From contig NZ_LT800497.1 in assembly GCF_900166635.1 (NCBI RefSeq), forward strand, positions 329,984-393,983: a DNA stretch of 64,000 bases, written 5' to 3'. The position numbers and the translations under genes were made by a program. The notes under the pieces are model-generated. The model saw only the letters and a program-made list of their open reading frames with translations. It had not been told where the DNA came from and made no database searches. Shown piece by piece: positions 60,596 to 64,000 of this stretch (the first letter of the stretch is position 1; every line of letters begins with the position of its first letter). Source of the stretch: Oceanobacillus timonensis. Lineage in GTDB: Bacteria > Bacillota > Bacilli > Bacillales > Amphibacillaceae.

Positions 60596-61849
60596 GTGGC
60601 AAAAAACAAGATTGTTTTAGCTTATTCTGGAGGATTAGATACATCTGTAGCGGTAAAGTGGTTACAGGATAAATATAATTATGATGTAATTGCGGTAGCA
60701 TTGGATGTTGGAGAAGGAAAAGACTTGGAGTTCGTAAAGCAAAAAGCACTGGATGTTGGAGCAATCAAATCGTATGTGATTGACGCCAAAAAACTTTATT
60801 CGGATGAATATGTCCTGCCGGCATTACAGGCTAACCTGCTTTATGAAGGGAAATATCCGTTAATTTCTGCACTATCCCGTCCATTGATCGCCAAAATATT
60901 GGTGGATATTGCAGAAGAAGAAGGAGCTGTGGCAGTTGCGCATGGCTGTACTGGAAAAGGAAATGACCAAGTACGTTTCGATGTCGCATTTACAGCACTG
61001 AATCCTGATCTGCAGATTGTTGCGCCGGTTCGTGAATGGGCTATGTCTAGAGAAGAAGAAATTGAATATGCGAAAGAGCATGGGATTCCGATTCCAATTA
61101 AAAAAGACAGCCCCTATAGCATTGACGAAAACCTATGGGGAAGAAGTAACGAATGTGGTATTTTAGAAGACCCATGGGCGGAAGCACCACAGGATGCATT
61201 TGATTTAACCCAGGATCCAATCGATGCGCCGGATGAGCCGCAAACCGTGCAAATTACGTTTGAACAAGGAAAGCCAGTTTCCTTAGATGGCGAAAAACTG
61301 GACTTGGACGAATTGATTCTTACATTGAATGAAATTGCCGGCAAACATGGAGTTGGCAGAATTGACCATGTGGAAAACCGTTTAGTCGGCATCAAATCAA
61401 GAGAGGTTTATGAAGCACCGGCTGCGATGACACTCATCAATGCACATCAGGAGCTGGAAGCATTAACGTTACCTCGGGAAGTAGCGGAATTTAAACCGGT
61501 TGTTGAGCAGAAGCTGTCTCAGGCCGTTTACTACGGATTATGGTATTCTCCGTTAACAGAAGCATTGCAGGCGTTTATTGAGAAGACGCAGCAGCATGTA
61601 TCCGGCACAGTAAAAGTAAAACTGTATAAAGGGCAAGCGCAGGTTGTTGGCAGAGAGTCAGCCAGCTCCTTATATGATTTTGACTTAGCCACTTATAATA
61701 AGGCGGATGCGTTTGACCATGAAGCAGCTTTAGGCTTTATTAAATTATGGGGCCTGCCAACACAGGTACATTCTGCCGTGAATGGTCCCCAAGGCAATAA
61801 ATCAATTGAAAAAGTAAAATTAGAGGTAAAGGAAGCTGTGAAACCGTGA
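60596..61849 (+). CDS. argG: Argininosuccinate synthase
   Basis: This 417-residue enzyme joins citrulline and aspartate using ATP, the penultimate step of arginine synthesis. The PP-motif is [15 protein letters not shown] (about residues 8-22). Other family segments are [30 protein letters not shown] and the tetramerisation tail. It begins at GTG 60596, with GAGAGGGG upstream. The stop overlaps the argH start as GTGA, so the two are coupled. Confidence 0.95.
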   Translation: MAKNKIVLAYSGGLDTSVAVKWLQDKYNYDVIAVALDVGEGKDLEFVKQKALDVGAIKSYVIDAKKLYSDEYVLPALQANLLYEGKYPLISALSRPLIAKILVDIAEEEGAVAVAHGCTGKGNDQVRFDVAFTALNPDLQIVAPVREWAMSREEEIEYAKEHGIPIPIKKDSPYSIDENLWGRSNECGILEDPWAEAPQDAFDLTQDPIDAPDEPQTVQITFEQGKPVSLDGEKLDLDELILTLNEIAGKHGVGRIDHVENRLVGIKSREVYEAPAAMTLINAHQELEALTLPREVAEFKPVVEQKLSQAVYYGLWYSPLTEALQAFIEKTQQHVSGTVKVKLYKGQAQVVGRESASSLYDFDLATYNKADAFDHEAALGFIKLWGLPTQVHSAVNGPQGNKSIEKVKLEVKEAVKP

Positions 61850-63237
61850 AATTATGGGGTGGAAGATTTACAAAACCTACGAATGAACTAGTCGACGAGT
61901 ATGCCTCGTCGATTCGTTTTGACCAGAAATTAGCGAAGTATGATGTGAAAGGCAGTCTGGCTCATGTGGCTATGCTGAAAAAGTGCAATATTATTTCAGT
62001 TGATGATGCGGATCAGATTACAGCAGGATTGAAAAAAGTTCTCAGCAAGATTGAGGCCGGAGAAGCGGAACTGTCAGAAACGGACGAAGATATTCATATG
62101 AATGTGGAGCGACTCCTGATTGAAGAAATTGGACAAGTGGGAGGCAAATTGCATACCGGTCGCAGCAGAAATGATCAGGTGGCGTTGGATATGCGCCTGT
62201 ATGCCAGAGAAGCTGTTTCTGAGCTGATTGTACTATTGAAATCTGTACAGCAGGCACTTATTGGTCAGGCAAAGGAGAATATCGATGTAATCATGCCTGG
62301 ATATACGCACTTACAGCGTGCACAGCCGGTTTTATTTGCACACCATATGATGGCATATGTATTTATGTTTCAGCGCGATGTAGAGCGTCTGGAGGACAGC
62401 CTGAAGCGGGTGAATAAATCGCCATTAGGAGCCGGAGCGCTTGCAGGCACCACTTTTCCGATTGATCGCGAATTTGTCGCTCACGAGCTTGATTTTGAAG
62501 GGATTTGTGAGAATAGCCTGGACGCGGTCAGCGATCGTGATTTTGTCGTGGAGTTCCTATCAAATGGATCGTTAATCGGCACGCATTTATCCCGGCTTTG
62601 TGAAGAACTCGTGCAGTGGTCAAGTGCGGAATTTAACTTTGTTGAGCTGGATGATTCGTATACAACCGGAAGCAGTATGATGCCGCAGAAGAAGAATCCG
62701 GATGTAGCTGAGCTTGTCCGGGGGAAAACCGGTCGCCTTTACGGAAACTTGATGGGGATGCTGACGACATTGAAAGGTTTGCCACTTGCATACAACAAAG
62801 ACATGCAGGAAGATAAGGAAGGCATGTTTGATTCTCATGAGACATTGAAAGGGGCCTTGCAGCTTTTTGCTGGAATGATTGCATCGATGAAAGTCAATCA
62901 GGACAGCATGTATAAAGCGGTGACGAATGATTATTCTAATGCGACGGATTTAGCGGATTATCTGGTCAATAAAGGACTGACATTCCGTGAATCGCATGCT
63001 GTGGTTGGGCAGGTTGTTTTAAACTGTATTCAAGCAGGTATTTATTTGCTGGATTTAAGCTTGGAGGAGTTTAAACAATATTCGGCTGTTGTAGAAGAAG
63101 ATATTTTTGAAGCGTTACAGCCTGAAACGGTTGTGAATGCAAGAGCAGCTGCCGGCGGTACAGCAAAACAAAGTGTTTTAGCACAAATGGATAAAGCAGA
63201 GAAATTACTGGAATCATCTGATGCAGATAAGGTATAG
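61846..63237 (+). CDS. argH: Argininosuccinate lyase
   Basis: This 463-residue enzyme splits argininosuccinate into arginine and fumarate. It begins at GTG 61846 with MKLWGGRF. The family signature [12 protein letters not shown] lies at about 281-292. Other conserved parts are [13 protein letters not shown] and [13 protein letters not shown] with the active-site His. It overlaps argG by 4 bases and is followed by a terminator at 63253. Confidence 0.95.
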   Translation: MKLWGGRFTKPTNELVDEYASSIRFDQKLAKYDVKGSLAHVAMLKKCNIISVDDADQITAGLKKVLSKIEAGEAELSETDEDIHMNVERLLIEEIGQVGGKLHTGRSRNDQVALDMRLYAREAVSELIVLLKSVQQALIGQAKENIDVIMPGYTHLQRAQPVLFAHHMMAYVFMFQRDVERLEDSLKRVNKSPLGAGALAGTTFPIDREFVAHELDFEGICENSLDAVSDRDFVVEFLSNGSLIGTHLSRLCEELVQWSSAEFNFVELDDSYTTGSSMMPQKKNPDVAELVRGKTGRLYGNLMGMLTTLKGLPLAYNKDMQEDKEGMFDSHETLKGALQLFAGMIASMKVNQDSMYKAVTNDYSNATDLADYLVNKGLTFRESHAVVGQVVLNCIQAGIYLLDLSLEEFKQYSAVVEEDIFEALQPETVVNARAAAGGTAKQSVLAQMDKAEKLLESSDADKV

Positions 63238-63252
63238 TGAATATGGAAGTGG

Positions 63253-63290
63253 AATGATTGAAGCTCTTACTCGGGTTTCAATCATTTTAT
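63253..63290 (+). terminator. Intrinsic terminator after argH
   Basis: AATGATTGAA (63253-63262) pairs with TTCAATCATT (63277-63286), then Ts broken by As. Confidence 0.7.
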
Positions 63291-63313
63291 TATTGAAAAT
63301 AAATAGAGGGTGT

Positions 63314-63405
63314 AAAAAAGCTGAAAATGGGAATATAAAGAAAGTATGCAGATAATCAGGAGAATGGGCTTGTCATTTGAAAGCCGTACTCCTTATCAGC
63401 TTTTT
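63314..63405 (+). terminator. Nested hairpin with T-run upstream of the HAD gene
   Basis: Outer arms AAAAAAGCTGA (63314-63324) and TCAGCTTTTT (63396-63405) enclose an inner stem GATAA-tca-GGAG / CTCC-TTATC (63351-63362, 63389-63397) and GGCTT/AAGCC. The right arm is shared by both stems, so they are mutually exclusive in part. It is either a terminator or a leader attenuator for the gene that starts 37 bases later. Confidence 0.45.
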
Positions 63406-63441
63406 AACAGCTTTATTTTATCGAAAAGGCGGTTAGGTATC

Positions 63442-64000
63442 ATGAAATTAATTGCATCAGATATGGACGGAACTTTACTTAATGAAAATGGTGAAATAAG
63501 TGAAGCGAATGCAAAAGCAGTAAAAGAAGCAATCAATCAAGGAATTGAATTTATTGTAGCAACAGGAAGATCTTATCAAGCTGCAAATATACCGCTTCAA
63601 GCTGCCGGGATTACGTGTCCGGTGGTCAGTTTGAATGGAGCGGTCACATATCAGGAGAATGAAAAAATAATAAATAGTATCCCAATGGATAAATCGGTCG
63701 CTGCGCGTATCGCTGATGAATGCAGTAAATTGGGTATGTATGTAGAGCTATTTACCAACAAAGGTGTGCTTTCAGAAAGCCGGGAACATTTTTTAGAAGT
63801 GTTGATGGATATTATGCGTACATCTAATCCGGATGTTTCCGAGCAGGAAATGCGTGAAACGGTAGAGCAGCGGTTTCAGCTGGAACAGGTTGTTTTTGTT
63901 GAACAGTTACAGTTAGCGCTGCAAGATGAGCATACCGAAATTTATAAAATTCTTACGTTTGCGTTTGAAGAAAAGCAGCTGGAGGATGCGAAGAAAAAGC
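63442..64000 (+). CDS. Cof-type HAD-superfamily phosphatase, 3' end beyond the window
   Basis: At least 186 codons are open from ATG 63442 to the window edge. HAD motif I is SDMDGTLL (residues 6-13) and motif II VATGRS (about 39-44), with the class IIB cap domain beginning around residue 85. These enzymes dephosphorylate sugar phosphates, FMN or PLP. AAAGGCGG and TTAGG lie upstream of the start. The C-terminal motifs III and IV would lie outside the window, so the exact subgroup cannot be given. Confidence 0.8.
   Translation, partial: MKLIASDMDGTLLNENGEISEANAKAVKEAINQGIEFIVATGRSYQAANIPLQAAGITCPVVSLNGAVTYQENEKIINSIPMDKSVAARIADECSKLGMYVELFTNKGVLSESREHFLEVLMDIMRTSNPDVSEQEMRETVEQRFQLEQVVFVEQLQLALQDEHTEIYKILTFAFEEKQLEDAKKK

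Noticed and set aside
1..64000. tRNA, rRNA, CRISPR array, prophage or integrative element
   Set aside because: No clover-leaf tRNA genes, rRNA segments, regularly spaced repeats, integrase or phage structural genes were seen; only two insertion sequences.

Overview
The window is low-GC DNA from a Gram-positive Bacillaceae chromosome. Purine-rich ribosome binding sites, many intrinsic terminators, CIRCE, cre, T-box and TPP elements, and a gene set close to Bacillus subtilis (yxdJKLM-yxeA, yxlEFG, csaA, ylmB-tenA, ypjP, htpG, alr, pst, argGH) all point there. The many acidic extracytoplasmic domains and the gene mix suggest a halotolerant Oceanobacillus/Virgibacillus-type organism; that genus-level guess is inference. 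I see no rRNA, tRNA, CRISPR array or prophage.

Layout. 1-1.6 kb: IS91-family element. 1.75-4.8 kb: Xre regulator translationally coupled to a YxlEFG-like ABC exporter. 5.0-10.4 kb: two-component system divergent from a BceAB/YxdLM-type ABC transporter plus YxeA, a peptide-antibiotic stress module. 10.5-17.2 kb: sucrose island (LacI regulator, ROK fructokinase, GH32 sucrose/fructan hydrolase, CscB-type sucrose:H+ symporter) with a palindromic operator and a perfect cre, interrupted by an oxalate decarboxylase and a small protein. 17.3-18.6 kb: DUF488 protein and an orphan GntR regulator. 18.7-22.6 kb: heme-stress system HssRS-HrtBA with a recognisable HssR direct repeat. 22.7-25.4 kb: EcsAB/YthPQ-like ABC pair, csaA and a small membrane protein. 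25.6-26.6 kb: two AT-rich orphan genes. 26.7-29.3 kb: TetR/MFS efflux pair and a TerC-family protein. 29.6-31.0 kb: intact ISL3-family insertion with an 8-bp target duplication. 31.1-33.6 kb: YxcD-like protein, LD-carboxypeptidase and a membrane protein.

33.8-36.0 kb: TPP riboswitch controlling thiamin-pyrimidine salvage (YlmB deformylase, then TenA). 36.1-39.8 kb: ypjP, a sirtuin and a CIRCE-controlled htpG. 40.1-42.6 kb: TetR regulator with three operator copies, an Spx paralogue lacking the second redox cysteine, a small protein and a coiled-coil protein. 42.7-46.9 kb: YitT protein, alanine racemase, alkyltransferase-like protein, flavin reductase, lysoplasmalogenase. 47.0-49.3 kb: a dispersed palindromic repeat and a YibE/F membrane pair. 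49.6-53.2 kb: Xre regulator overlapping an unusual peptide deformylase, an APH-type kinase and a second HrtBA-like exporter. 53.3-54.0 kb: two more repeat copies. 54.1-55.3 kb: SAM hydrolase/adenosyltransferase-family gene behind a T-box whose specifier reads as Met. 55.5-59.5 kb: Pho-box and pstSCAB. 59.7-60.3 kb: NAD-binding protein. 60.5-63.2 kb: tandem ARG boxes and argGH. 63.4 kb to the end: HAD phosphatase cut by the window edge.

Much of the window is sense-and-export circuitry: four ABC exporters with a linked or adjacent regulator, plus a regulatory RNA or operator in front of most metabolic operons.
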